Shown one piece after another: positions 46,069 through 54,530 of a DNA stretch of 64,000 nucleotides (position 1 is its first letter; every line of letters begins with the position of its first letter). The position numbers and the translations under genes were made by a program. Origin of the DNA: Rhizobiales bacterium Y(2018) (GTDB lineage: Bacteria > Pseudomonadota > Alphaproteobacteria > Rhizobiales > Aestuariivirgaceae); the NCBI GenBank assembly GCA_005502925.1, contig SCPD01000001.1, forward strand, positions 434,001 through 498,000. Direction: 5' to 3'. The notes under the pieces were generated by a model. It ran no database searches and had not been told where the DNA came from. It saw nothing but the letters and a program-made list of their open reading frames with translations.

Positions 46069-46605
46069 TCAGCCCTTCCCCTCCTTGAGACGACTGAGAC
46101 CGGCAAACGGGTTCCGGGATGATTCTTCGCCGGACGGCGCCGATTCGGGCCCCACCTGATCGATGAAATCGACCCCCGGCTTCTTCGGATAGGGGTCGAG
46201 CGCCAACGCCATGGCCTCGGCGACCACCTCGCCCATGTCGATGATGCCGTTCTCGAAAGGCTCGGCGTCACTTTCCTCGATTGCCGCCTCATCCGACCCC
46301 GCCATGGATCTCGCGGGCAGGAAATAGCTCTCGAAACGGTCATCCAGCATCGTCCGGAACAGGTCGAGAGATACGACGCAGGTCTGGTCGATATCGGCCT
46401 TGATATGGCCCTTGAATTTGAGGCCCTCGCCGCGCCAGCGCGACACCTTGAGCTCGGCCGTGAGGCTGTGGATAGCTGGCAGTCCGAATCGTTCCGCGAG
46501 CGCCTCGCATTCCTTGGGCTCGGCGGCAATTGTCTCAGTACAGCCCTGGGGCGGAACCCGGGTCACATCGAGTGGGCGGGAGAATTCGATCAGTCGGGTC
46601 TGCAT
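46069..46605 (-). CDS. DUF177 (YceD-like) protein
   Basis: A 178-residue cytosolic protein with the DUF177 pattern: EFSRPLDVTRVPPQG, SLTAELKVSRWRGEGLKFKG, ADIDQTCVVSLDLFRTMLDD, and an acidic C-terminal part (IIDMGEVVAEAMALALDPYP). The family is implicated in 23S rRNA accumulation in some bacteria and plants. It is preceded by a CBP3-type chaperone gene and followed by plsX. ATG 46605 is preferred to the TTG four codons upstream, which overlaps the preceding stop. Confidence 0.9.
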   Translation of the reverse strand: MQTRLIEFSRPLDVTRVPPQGCTETIAAEPKECEALAERFGLPAIHSLTAELKVSRWRGEGLKFKGHIKADIDQTCVVSLDLFRTMLDDRFESYFLPARSMAGSDEAAIEESDAEPFENGIIDMGEVVAEAMALALDPYPKKPGVDFIDQVGPESAPSGEESSRNPFAGLSRLKEGKG

Positions 46606-46613
46606 CAAGGGTC

Positions 46614-47141
46614 TCAAGGTTCCGGAAATTCGACGGTGCCCGACAAGATGGGCTCAATCGGACGTTCTTGCAAATGAGCGAGTGCCGCTACGGCATAGGC
46701 GGCCAGAAGCCGGGGGCCGTCACCGCTTTCCGAGCCGGCAAAGACATTGCGGACCAGGGCCTGCGCCAGGCCGGCCTGGTCGCCTGTCTGGAGCAGCGGC
46801 CGATAGGCCTGGGCCCGTCCGTAGAATATCTCGGCCATGCGGCGGACCTTCTTGCCGACCGATATGTCGCCAACCCCCATTTCGCGCAACGAGCGGTCCA
46901 TATCGGCGAAAACCTCGTCGGTCAGCCCCTGGGCGAAGGTCTGGGCGGCTTCATCCCCGCTGCTCAGCCTCTCGAGCACCAGGACCGCATGGAGGATGAT
47001 CATGTCGTAGCGCCCATCCACGCTGTCCGGCACCCCCCAGTCGGCATAGGGCTTCTCACGCCGCGCGGCAGCCACAATTGCCCCGTAGACCGCTCGGACG
47101 GAATTGCGGGACGCCTTGCGCTTGAAAAGGGACAAAATCAT
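46614..47141 (-). CDS. Ubiquinol-cytochrome c chaperone (CBP3/UQCC1-like)
   Basis: A 175-residue protein of the CBP3 family, which in mitochondria assists cytochrome b synthesis and bc1 assembly. Family motifs include VYGAIVAAARREKPYADWGV, DSVDGRYDMIILHAVLVLER and FADMDRSLREMGVGDISVGK followed by KVRRMAEIFYGRAQAY. It is the first gene of the minus-strand run to fabH and diverges from bamE. It is intact, in contrast with the broken Rieske gene at 56.8-57.4 kb. Confidence 0.93.
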   Translation of the reverse strand: MILSLFKRKASRNSVRAVYGAIVAAARREKPYADWGVPDSVDGRYDMIILHAVLVLERLSSGDEAAQTFAQGLTDEVFADMDRSLREMGVGDISVGKKVRRMAEIFYGRAQAYRPLLQTGDQAGLAQALVRNVFAGSESGDGPRLLAAYAVAALAHLQERPIEPILSGTVEFPEP

Positions 47142-47214
47142 CGTTAACGGCTCCCAAGCTATTCCCGCCTATAGTCGGGAAGATCATCCTTTGTTTGAAC
47201 GCTGCCGGAAAGAC

Positions 47215-47721
47215 ATGCGCCGTATTCTCGCCTTCTCAAGCCGTCTTCTGCTCCCCGCCGCAATGGCCCTCACCGTCGCAGCCTGCTCCTCCAATATCGC
47301 CCATCGCGGCTATCTCGCCAAACCGGGCGCCTTCGGCCAGGTGCGCGAAGGGATGCCCAAGTCGGAAGTCGAAGGCATTCTGGGCTCGCCCTCGACCACC
47401 GCGAGCGTCAACTACCAGGGCGACAGCTACTACTATATTTCGAGCACCACCCAACAGACCGCCTTCCTGAACCCGAAGGAAGTCGAGCGCCAGGTGATCG
47501 CCATCCGCTTCGATCAGAACGACCAGGTCGCGAGCCTCGGCCAATATGGGCTCGAGGACGGCAAGATCGTCGACATCAATTCGCGCACCACGCCCACCAA
47601 GGGCCGCGAGTTGACGATGCTGCAGCAGCTGTTCGGCAATATCGGCAAGCCTGGCCCTGGCGGCGCCATCGTCCCGGGCCGCACCCCCGGCAGCACCGGC
47701 CCCGGAAAGTCCGGCCCGTAA
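47215..47721 (+). CDS. bamE: Outer-membrane protein assembly factor BamE
   Basis: Outer-membrane lipoprotein of the BAM complex, 168 aa. The signal peptide ends in the lipobox TVAAC. The SmpA/OmlA fold follows: GAFGQVREGMPKSEVEGILG, SPSTTASVNYQGDSYYYISS, and VIAIRFDQNDQVASLGQYGL. The C-terminal 40 residues are a Gly/Pro-rich tail ending GKSGP. ATG 47215 is the only start that puts the signal peptide at the N-terminus. It is divergent from the CBP3-type gene, an order conserved in Rhizobiales. Confidence 0.94.
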   Translation: MRRILAFSSRLLLPAAMALTVAACSSNIAHRGYLAKPGAFGQVREGMPKSEVEGILGSPSTTASVNYQGDSYYYISSTTQQTAFLNPKEVERQVIAIRFDQNDQVASLGQYGLEDGKIVDINSRTTPTKGRELTMLQQLFGNIGKPGPGGAIVPGRTPGSTGPGKSGP

Positions 47722-47727
47722 GCGCGG

Positions 47728-48393
47728 TCAGCGCGACCGCTTGGCGTCGGGCGAATACCGGCGCTCGAGCTTGCGCACGAAATAGGCGGCGACCAGGCTG
47801 ACGCTCAGCAGGATCACCGCTACGGCCGTATAGGGTTCGTTGTAGCGATAGCTGAGGCCGGCCACATTATTGGCGGCACCGAAGACATCGACCACCGTGA
47901 TCGCGGCCAGCAGTGGCGTCTCCTTGAACAGGCCGATGAGGAAATTGCCGAGCGGCGGAATCATCGGCGGCAAAGCCTGCGGCAGGATCACCCTGAGCCA
48001 CAGCGGCGCCGGCTTCAGCCCGAGCGACTTCGCCGCCTCCCACTGGCCGTCGGGGACAGCGTCAATACCGGCCCGATAGACCTCTGCAATATAAGCGCCG
48101 ATATGCAGGCCGAGGCAGAGAATGCCGGTGAAGAGCGCGGAAAAACGTATGCCGTAGGACGGCAGCACGTAGAAGACGAAATAGAGCTGAACCAGCAGCG
48201 GCGTGCAGCGCATGAAGGCGATATAGCCGTCGCAGAAAAGCCTGACCGGCTTCACACCGGAGCGCCGCCCGAGCGCCAGGAGCAGCCCGACGACGAGCGC
48301 CAGCGCGAAGCCGCCGAAAGTCGCCTGGACCGTCACCACGAGCCCACGCATCAGGTCAGGCAGGATGCGGATGAGGAACTCAAAGCTGAACAT
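47728..48393 (-). CDS. Amino-acid-type ABC transporter permease (EhuD-like)
   Basis: A 221-residue inner-membrane permease of the polar amino acid / ectoine type. It has five hydrophobic segments and the EAA loop EVYRAGIDAVPDGQWEAAKSLG, followed by VILPQALPPMIPPLGN. It is the third gene of a minus-strand binding protein-permease-permease operon, 9 bases after the previous permease. The Ehu resemblance comes mainly from the binding protein. No ATPase gene follows: the next gene downstream is bamE on the opposite strand. Confidence 0.88.
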   Translation of the reverse strand: MFSFEFLIRILPDLMRGLVVTVQATFGGFALALVVGLLLALGRRSGVKPVRLFCDGYIAFMRCTPLLVQLYFVFYVLPSYGIRFSALFTGILCLGLHIGAYIAEVYRAGIDAVPDGQWEAAKSLGLKPAPLWLRVILPQALPPMIPPLGNFLIGLFKETPLLAAITVVDVFGAANNVAGLSYRYNEPYTAVAVILLSVSLVAAYFVRKLERRYSPDAKRSR

Positions 48394-48402
48394 GGTCCCT
48401 CC

Positions 48403-49059
48403 TCACCGATAGCGCGCCGCATAACGCTCGGCGCCGCGCACGATCCAAGTGAGCGGATAGGCCATCACGAAATAAAGGATGAGCACCAGCGTCCAGATCT
48501 CCATGGTCTTGCCGGTGGTGACGACCATCTGGCGGCCGGAGAAGGTGAGCTCGGTGATGGTGATGAGCGAGACGAGCGAGGTCGCCTTGACGAGCTCGAT
48601 CAGAAGATTGCCGAAGGACGGCAGCATGGCGACCAAAGCCTGCGGCAGGATCACCAGCCGATAGGTCTGGACCCGCGTGAGGCCAAGGGCGGCCGCCCCC
48701 TCATGCTGGCCTTGGCTGATCGCAAGGATGCCGGCACGCACGATCTCCGAGCCATAGGCCGAGAGATTGAGGCCGAGTCCCAAGACCGCGGTGGTGGTAG
48801 GCGGCAGCGAAATGCCGAAAGCCGGCAGGATGAAGAACAGATAGTAGAGCTGCACGATCGCCGACGTGCCGCGCAGTACCTCGACATAGGCGGTGGTCAG
48901 GCGCTGCACCCAGGCATTGGGCGCCAGCCTCAGAAAACCGATCACAAACGATAGGACGAAAGCGAGGACGGCGGTAATGAGTGTCAGCTTGAGCGTGACC
49001 GCAGCCCCTTTGAGGAGCTGCGGCAGCACGTCCAAAGCCAGAAGTTGATTGAGATCCAC
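48403..49059 (-). CDS. Amino-acid-type ABC transporter permease (EhuC-like)
   Basis: A 218-residue inner-membrane permease with five hydrophobic segments. The characteristic ALQ-type EAA loop is GSEIVRAGILAISQGQHEGA followed by ALGLTRVQTYRLVILPQAL. EVLRGTSAIVQLYYLFFILP is the conserved segment of this permease class. Start codon is GTG at 49059. It should pair with the 221-residue permease to form the heteromeric channel. Confidence 0.88.
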   Translation of the reverse strand: MDLNQLLALDVLPQLLKGAAVTLKLTLITAVLAFVLSFVIGFLRLAPNAWVQRLTTAYVEVLRGTSAIVQLYYLFFILPAFGISLPPTTTAVLGLGLNLSAYGSEIVRAGILAISQGQHEGAAALGLTRVQTYRLVILPQALVAMLPSFGNLLIELVKATSLVSLITITELTFSGRQMVVTTGKTMEIWTLVLILYFVMAYPLTWIVRGAERYAARYR

Positions 49060-49067
49060 CGGGCCCG

Positions 49068-49955
49068 TCAGGCCTTGCAGATCTGCTCGGCGGTCTTCAC
49101 ACCGTCCGGCAACTCTTCCTTGCCATAGCCATAGGCCGAGATGATCTCGAGCAGCTTGCCGGACGAGATCAGCTTGGCGAGCTCGGCATCGAGCGCATCC
49201 TTGAGATCCGTATCGGCCTTGCGCAGACCGAGACCCGCATAGCCATATTCGGGCTCGTTATTGGCCCCCATGATCTGCTGGAAGCCATCGACGCGCTCGA
49301 TGGAAGGATCATTCGCGGTCTTGAGCAGCTCGTTCAGCTCGAGCGCCGGGAAGTAGATGACGTCCACGCGACCGGCCTTGAGTCCGGCGAGCGCTTCCGT
49401 CGCATTGGCGAAGAGCACCACGCGATCGGTGGGCACGCCCGCTTTGGCGAGCTCCTCGACCTGGGCCGCGCCATTCTGCGTGCCGACGATCGCGTCGGCA
49501 TGGGCCGCCACCTCGGCAATGCTCTTGACACCTTTCGGATTACCCTTGGGCGCGGCGAAGCCGGCGCCGGTGCGTGTCACGGGATTGGTGAACAGCACCG
49601 CCTCGCAGCGCGCCGGGCGGATATACATGCCGGCGCCGATGATGTCGAAACGGTCGGCGTTGATGCCAGGGATCAGCGCGTTGAACTCGACGATCTCGGC
49701 CTTGAGCTCCTTGACGCCATGCGGCGCCAGGAGGGCCTGAATGACGTCCGGAATGGCGCCCTTCACCTTGCCGTCGGTGTCGACAAAGCCATAAGGCTTC
49801 TCATTGGCGATGCCGACGCGCACGACGCCGTCCTTCATGATGCGGGCCATGGTGCCTTCGGCGCGCGCGATAGAGGGCAGCACAAGAGAGGCGGCGCCCA
49901 ATGCGGCGGCACCCAGAAAATGGCGACGGGAAAGAGAGTGGTGCAGAGCAGGCAT
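49068..49955 (-). CDS. Ectoine/hydroxyectoine-type ABC solute-binding protein (EhuB-like)
   Basis: A 295-residue periplasmic receptor. The N-terminus SLSRRHFLGAAALG is a twin-arginine signal, with cleavage after ARA. The mature part shows the family-3 receptor motifs GIANEKPYGFVDTDGKVKGA, LIPGINADRFDIIGAGMYIR and FAAPKGNPKGVKS, which follow EhuB proteins closely. AGGAGG lies before the ATG. It likely feeds ectoine, hydroxyectoine or a related amino-acid derivative to the two permeases. The divergent M14-type deacylase may act on the imported compound. Substrate assignment is by resemblance only. Confidence 0.85.
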   Translation of the reverse strand: MPALHHSLSRRHFLGAAALGAASLVLPSIARAEGTMARIMKDGVVRVGIANEKPYGFVDTDGKVKGAIPDVIQALLAPHGVKELKAEIVEFNALIPGINADRFDIIGAGMYIRPARCEAVLFTNPVTRTGAGFAAPKGNPKGVKSIAEVAAHADAIVGTQNGAAQVEELAKAGVPTDRVVLFANATEALAGLKAGRVDVIYFPALELNELLKTANDPSIERVDGFQQIMGANNEPEYGYAGLGLRKADTDLKDALDAELAKLISSGKLLEIISAYGYGKEELPDGVKTAEQICKA

Positions 49956-50041
49956 GACGGAAACCTCCTTGTTTTTTGTTTAGCTTTCAGCCCATTGAAG
50001 TCGGCGCGATATTCGGTTCAGCCGTCCTTCGAGTCAATGCA

Positions 50042-51025
50042 ATGGCGGTTGAAATTAGCGAAAACAAGAGAGAAAAACTTCTCATGGAAGCAGGCCTACA
50101 CAAAAGCGAGATCACCTTCGACTATCCGGCCCTCGCCGGCTGGCGCTGGCCCACTGTCGATATTGTCGGACAAAGGCCCGGGCCTCGCCTTGCCATCATC
50201 GCCGGCGTCCATGTGAACGAGACCTCGAGCATCGAGGCGGTGATCAGGCTGCAGCGGGCGCTCGATCCCGCCAAACTCAAGGGCCGCGTGTCGATTATCC
50301 CGATCGTCAATCTCCCGGCGGTGCCGCTGCGCTCGCAATATGTCTGCCCGCTCGACGACAAGAACATCAATTTCAGCTTTCCGGGCCGGCCCGACGGCAC
50401 CTTCTCGGAAGCGATCGCCTATGCCCTGCTCAACGATTGGGCGCATGACGCCGAGTGCTTCGCCGATCTCCATGGCGGCGATCTGTGCGAAGAGGTCTCG
50501 CATTTCATGGTGGTGCAGCGCACCGGCGATGAAGGCTTCGACCGGCGCAATCTCGAAATCGCCCAATGCTTCGACGCCCAGATCATCGCGTCGATCGACC
50601 CGTCGCATTTGGACCACCCCGCGCGCAGCGTGACCGGCCGGGCCAAGCGCGGCCAGTATGCGGCCTTCGCCGAGGCAGGGCGCCTCGGGCTCATCGAAGA
50701 GGCCCATGTCGCTTATCACTTCGAGGGGCTGCTGCGGCTCCTGCACAATCTCGGCATGACCGACAACGCGCCGGCGAAACAGCGCGAAGCGGTCATCATC
50801 ACGCGCTATCACTGGGTCCCCGGCCCGGTCGACGGCTTCTACCGCTATCACGTCGAGCCCGGCCAGCATGTCACGAAAGGCACGCTGATGGCCACCGCCG
50901 AGAACACCTATGGCGAGACGATCGCGCAAGTAACGGCGCCCGAAGACGGCCACATACTCTGGCGGATCACCCATGCGCTGTCGTCCAAGGACAGTTTTGT
51001 CATCGGGCTTGGCACGAAAACCTAG
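50042..51025 (+). CDS. Succinylglutamate desuccinylase/aspartoacylase family deacylase (M14-like)
   Basis: A zinc-dependent hydrolase of about 327 residues that removes acyl groups from N-acyl amino acids or related compounds. The zinc site is IIAGVHVNETSS (His and Glu) with the third ligand in FADLHGGDLCEE. NLPAVPLRSQYVCPLDDKNI includes the substrate-binding Arg region. The C-terminal domain (HVEPGQHVTKGTLMAT) resembles a biotinyl-like barrel typical of this group. Start is uncertain: ATG 50042 is used, and ATG 50084 (MEAGLHKSEITFDY) is equally possible; neither has a strong binding site. It is divergent from the EhuB-like operon, so it may be catabolic for the imported substrate. Confidence 0.85.
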   Translation: MAVEISENKREKLLMEAGLHKSEITFDYPALAGWRWPTVDIVGQRPGPRLAIIAGVHVNETSSIEAVIRLQRALDPAKLKGRVSIIPIVNLPAVPLRSQYVCPLDDKNINFSFPGRPDGTFSEAIAYALLNDWAHDAECFADLHGGDLCEEVSHFMVVQRTGDEGFDRRNLEIAQCFDAQIIASIDPSHLDHPARSVTGRAKRGQYAAFAEAGRLGLIEEAHVAYHFEGLLRLLHNLGMTDNAPAKQREAVIITRYHWVPGPVDGFYRYHVEPGQHVTKGTLMATAENTYGETIAQVTAPEDGHILWRITHALSSKDSFVIGLGTKT

Positions 51026-51900
51026 GCCTGCTCGTGCAGGATCGCCGCAACGATCGCCTCGGGCGCATCGTCCTGGACGAGATGGCCGGCGGACGGAACG
51101 CGCAGAAGCCGGCCGCCCGTCAACGCAGCCGCCAATCTCTCGCCCGTGGCAATCGGAATCCAGCGATCTTCCTCGCCCCACAGGATCTGGGCGGGAAAAT
51201 CGATGGTGTCGTAAAGCGGCTCGACCTCGTTGGTGTATTTGACGTCCATCTGGGCGATCTGGCGATAGAAGGCGGCCTGCCCCTCGGCGCCGCGCCATGG
51301 GCCTGCGTAGATTTCCAGTGCCGTGTCTGAGAGACCGCGAAAGGATGCGCCTTGCAGATAGGCCTTGAGTAGCGCCTCATGTGCATAATCCGGGAGGCCT
51401 GCGAAAGCTTCTTCATGCTGCCGCACATGTTGGACGAAGGGTGAGCCCCAGGGCGCCAGAGCCACCGGGTCGATCAGCGTCAGCCGCCGATAGCGCAGCC
51501 CTTGCAGGTAATGACCGCGCAGGACCGTGGCACCGCCGAAATCATGGGCCACGACTTCCGGCCGCTCGAGCCCCCAATGCCGCAGCATCTCGGCGAATAC
51601 GAGATTCTGGATGCCTAGCGAGACATCCTGGCCGGCTGTCTTTTCGGAGAGGCCATAGCCCAAGAGATCGAAGAAATAGACCTGCCGGCGGCGGGCAAGC
51701 CACGGCGCGATGCGACGCCACACCTGCGAGGAGAAAGGCGTCCCATGCACGAGAACGATCGGCTCTCCTTCACCCAGCCTGCCCCAGGCAATACGCTGAT
51801 TACGGAATTCATGGGCATGGTCGAGGTGAAGGCGTTCTGACGTCAGGTCCGGATTATTCACAATCGTAGCTCCAACCGAAAGACCGGACAGCTCCGGCAC
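51022..51900 (-). CDS. Alpha/beta hydrolase with Asp nucleophile
   Basis: A 292-residue hydrolase. HGTPFSSQVW is the oxyanion HG motif. The nucleophile elbow reads VVAHDFGGAT, with Asp where esterases have Ser. The acid is likely Asp of GEEDRWIPI and the base His of PSAGHLVQDD. An Asp nucleophile is known from haloalkane and haloacetate dehalogenases and epoxide hydrolases, so C-halogen or epoxide hydrolysis is possible. There is no signal peptide. Its 3' end overlaps the convergent deacylase gene by four bases. The first 20 residues look weakly conserved and the start may lie further in. Confidence 0.85.
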   Translation of the reverse strand: MPELSGLSVGATIVNNPDLTSERLHLDHAHEFRNQRIAWGRLGEGEPIVLVHGTPFSSQVWRRIAPWLARRRQVYFFDLLGYGLSEKTAGQDVSLGIQNLVFAEMLRHWGLERPEVVAHDFGGATVLRGHYLQGLRYRRLTLIDPVALAPWGSPFVQHVRQHEEAFAGLPDYAHEALLKAYLQGASFRGLSDTALEIYAGPWRGAEGQAAFYRQIAQMDVKYTNEVEPLYDTIDFPAQILWGEEDRWIPIATGERLAAALTGGRLLRVPSAGHLVQDDAPEAIVAAILHEQA

Positions 51901-51987
51901 ATTGGCTCAGGACCGCAATATGAACACAAATTGGATCCAGAACAGCGCAATTCCTGACACAGCGTGATACTTTCAAGCGAGCCGCAT

Positions 51988-52590
51988 ATGCATAATTTCG
52001 CAGGCGTTAAATCCCTTCTACTCGCCTTAATTGTCGGGCTCCTTGGCGTTCAGATCCTCCCGGCGGCGGCACAGCAAGTGAGTGTGCCCATCCGTGCGAT
52101 CATTGAGACGATCGACAGCAATTCCATTGTCTTTCGCGATGAGGTCAACGGCGTGGCGTCGGTCGCGCTGGATTCCAAGACGATGATATACACGAGTGAA
52201 CCTTCGAGCCTCGCCGACATCAGCCCAGGTGACTTCGTGGCCTCCGCCGCCGTCAAGCAGGCGGATGGGAAACTTCACTCAACGGAGCTGCGTATATTTC
52301 CCGACGCCCTGCATGGCATGGGAGAGGGACAGAGGCCGATGAAAGACCCCAATACCGTTATGACGAATGCGACGGTGGCGCAGGTCGTGGGCGTGCCGGA
52401 GGGGGGCAGGATCCTGAAGGTCAGGTACCAGAATGGAACGGCCGAACTCATCGTCGATCCGCAAGTCCCCGTTACGGCCGTGGTCTGGTCGGACGCGAGC
52501 GCCCTGAAGCCGGGGATGAATGTGATCGTATTTGCCGGCAAGGGGCCGGATGGCGCGGTCAAAGCGCAGACGATCTTGGCGATCGATTGA
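51988..52590 (+). CDS. Secreted protein of DUF5666-like fold, function unknown
   Basis: A 200-residue protein with signal peptide MHNFAGVKSLLLALIVGLLG to AAAQ. Two similar beta-rich modules follow: the first has RAIIETIDSNSIVFRDEVNG and DISPGDFVASAAV, the second VAQVVGVPEGGRILKVRYQN and LKPGMNVIVFAGKG. These OB-like units with a D-x-x-PGD/K-PGM turn match the pattern I associate with DUF5666. No catalytic motif or Cys is seen. It stands alone between the hydrolase and the ATP-grasp gene. The upstream ATG at 51964 is less likely because it precedes the signal peptide. Confidence 0.75.
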   Translation: MHNFAGVKSLLLALIVGLLGVQILPAAAQQVSVPIRAIIETIDSNSIVFRDEVNGVASVALDSKTMIYTSEPSSLADISPGDFVASAAVKQADGKLHSTELRIFPDALHGMGEGQRPMKDPNTVMTNATVAQVVGVPEGGRILKVRYQNGTAELIVDPQVPVTAVVWSDASALKPGMNVIVFAGKGPDGAVKAQTILAID

Positions 52591-52637
52591 ACATTCCGCC
52601 ACCCCGCGCAAAATTGTTCCAGGCATATTTCAGCGGA

Positions 52638-52664
52638 TGGGGCCGGCGCGCAAGTCCGGCCCCA
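52638..52664. terminator. Hairpin between convergent genes
   Basis: TGGGGCCGG and CCGGCCCCA are perfect 9-base arms around a 9-base loop. It lies between the secreted-protein gene and the convergent ATP-grasp gene. No U tract is present, so termination would be weak or rho-assisted. Confidence 0.4.
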
Positions 52665-52670
52665 CGCGCT

Positions 52671-54173
52671 TCAGGCTGATTTCTGCAAGCGCAGGCGCGG
52701 CGGCTCGCCGGCAACTTTGCGGCGTTGCTGCAATTCGGCGGCACTGTGCAGAAAGTGCCGCAAGATGCGCCGGTAGAGCTCATCGCCCAGGGCGGCGTCC
52801 TCCATGCCGACATCGATATTGGGATTGTCATTGACCTCCATGACGAAAACGCCGGCCTTCGTCTGCTTGAGGTCGACGCCATAGAGGCCGCGCCCAACGA
52901 GGCGGGCCGCCTTTAGCGCCGTTGCCAGGACCGTGGCCGGCACCTCCTTGATCGGCACGGCCTGGGTCGGCCCTTCGAGATGGCTGCCGTCATCGCCGTG
53001 TTTCATGATCTGCCAATGTTTCTCGAACATGAAGTAACGCGCGGCGAACAGCGCCTCGCCGTCAAGCACACCGATACGCCAGTCGAATTCGGTCGTCACA
53101 AAATCCTGCAGCAGGATCACCTCGGAGCGCTTCAGCATCCGCTCTGCGATGTTGGCAAGCTCACTACGGCTCTCCGCCTTCTCAACCCCGATGCTGAAGG
53201 AACCGTCGGGGATTTTGACGACGCAGGGAAAGCGGTGCTCGTTTTCGATCCGGTCGAGATGACGGCGGGTGAGAATGCGTGTGCCGGGAGTGGGCACGTC
53301 ATGGCCACGCAGCAATTCCGCCAGGAACACCTTGTTGGTGCAGCGCACGATCGATGAGGGATCGTCGATGACCGGCATGCCCTCGCGCTCGGCCCGGCGG
53401 GCGAAACGGAATGTATGGTTCGGCACCGCGGTTGTCTCACGGATGAACAAGGCGTCGAACTGGGCGAGCTTGGGATAATCCTTGCGCTCGATCAGCACCA
53501 CATTCACGTCCATTTCGCGACCGACATCGATGAGCCGTTCGAGGGTCTGCGGCTTTGACGGCGGCAGCGGATCCTCAGGATCGCGCAACACCGCGAGGTC
53601 GAAGCGTGACGACAGCGGCTTCGGCTGATGCCATCGGCGATGCAGATAGGCATCGAGGCCGGCCAGGAAGAGCTCATCGTCACCCGCCGGGACGTCGCGC
53701 GGGTCGAGAACCTCGACGGCGGCGATGCGCCAATGGGTCTTTCGCTCCAGATCGATGCGCAGGATCGGTGTCCGCAGGCGCTGGAAGGCGGCCTGCGCCA
53801 GCTCGCTGAAGCGCTTGTCCCCGGTTTCCCCGAAATAGACATTCAGGCTGAACGCCTTGACCGAGCGCGGCATTTTGGGAGCTTTGATCAGCAGGCGCCC
53901 GAGAACCGTCGCATGGCGCGCATGGAATTCGCGGCGGTCCATCTCCGAGAAGGCACGGACATCGGGAATGACACGGTCACCCCTCGCCTCACCGAGAAGC
54001 GAAACATAATAGCCGGCGCTCAGATAGGCGAAGTCGCGACAGAGATTGACGATCCGGCGCGGCGGCGGTGAAATCGGCTCGGCGAAATAAGACTCCGCCG
54101 CTATTACCCGACAACTCGGATCGGACCAACGGAAGTCCTTCTCCTTCTCGACAATGATCACATGCGAGGGCAT
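52671..54173 (-). CDS. RimK-like ATP-grasp ligase with RLAN N-terminal domain
   Basis: A 500-residue protein of two parts. Residues about 1-190 match the RimK-like ATP-grasp N-terminal (RLAN) domain: HVIIVEKEKDFRW, NLCRDFAYLSAGYYVSLLGE and KTHWRIAAVEVLDPRDVP. The C-terminal 300 residues are an ATP-grasp fold: KVFLAELLRGHDVPTPGTRI, FPCVVKIPDGSFSIGVEKAE, LLQDFVTTEFDWRIGVLDGE, and the metal-binding FVMEVNDNPNID. It should form an amide bond by ATP-driven acyl phosphate chemistry. The substrate is unknown. A small protein gene and a GNAT gene lie upstream on the same strand. Confidence 0.9.
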   Translation of the reverse strand: MPSHVIIVEKEKDFRWSDPSCRVIAAESYFAEPISPPPRRIVNLCRDFAYLSAGYYVSLLGEARGDRVIPDVRAFSEMDRREFHARHATVLGRLLIKAPKMPRSVKAFSLNVYFGETGDKRFSELAQAAFQRLRTPILRIDLERKTHWRIAAVEVLDPRDVPAGDDELFLAGLDAYLHRRWHQPKPLSSRFDLAVLRDPEDPLPPSKPQTLERLIDVGREMDVNVVLIERKDYPKLAQFDALFIRETTAVPNHTFRFARRAEREGMPVIDDPSSIVRCTNKVFLAELLRGHDVPTPGTRILTRRHLDRIENEHRFPCVVKIPDGSFSIGVEKAESRSELANIAERMLKRSEVILLQDFVTTEFDWRIGVLDGEALFAARYFMFEKHWQIMKHGDDGSHLEGPTQAVPIKEVPATVLATALKAARLVGRGLYGVDLKQTKAGVFVMEVNDNPNIDVGMEDAALGDELYRRILRHFLHSAAELQQRRKVAGEPPRLRLQKSA

Positions 54174-54224
54174 GGCCTCGTTCTCCTTTATGCGTTGGGA
54201 ATGCAGTTGAATATGGAGCCGGGC

Positions 54225-54449
54225 CTACGCGCCGAGACGGGGCGGCACGCCGATCCTGAGCTCGAGCGGCTCGTCGATCAGCCGCACGGCGCCCGGCAGA
54301 AGATCCGTCTGGAGACCGGCATAGTGAAGGGCTGCAGCTTTGTCCTTGAACAGGCCGCCATTGCTGCCGCTCATATCCGTGGCGATCCAGAAACCGGCGC
54401 GATCGCGTCCGACCAGATATTGCGGCATGAGACAGGCAGAAGCTTGCAT
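54225..54449 (-). CDS. Small protein between the GNAT and ATP-grasp genes, 74 aa
   Basis: A 74-residue protein beginning MQASACLMPQYLVGRDRAGF. The core WIATDMSGSNGGLFKDKAAA followed by LHYA resembles small conserved alphaproteobacterial proteins with a GGLF-x-K/R-x-x-A-A motif. The C-terminus LIDEPLELRIGVPPRLGA is hydrophobic and acidic mixed. It has no signal peptide or membrane helix. In an operon with an ATP-grasp ligase and a GNAT it might be a substrate, adaptor or regulator; nothing in the sequence decides between these. Confidence 0.6.
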   Translation of the reverse strand: MQASACLMPQYLVGRDRAGFWIATDMSGSNGGLFKDKAAALHYAGLQTDLLPGAVRLIDEPLELRIGVPPRLGA

Positions 54450-54530
54450 GATCGGCTCCGAAAAGTGGAACAGCGGACTCGAAAGCTAGGCATCACCGGA
54501 TAAGCTTTCGATATGCCTCCGGCCTGCGTC

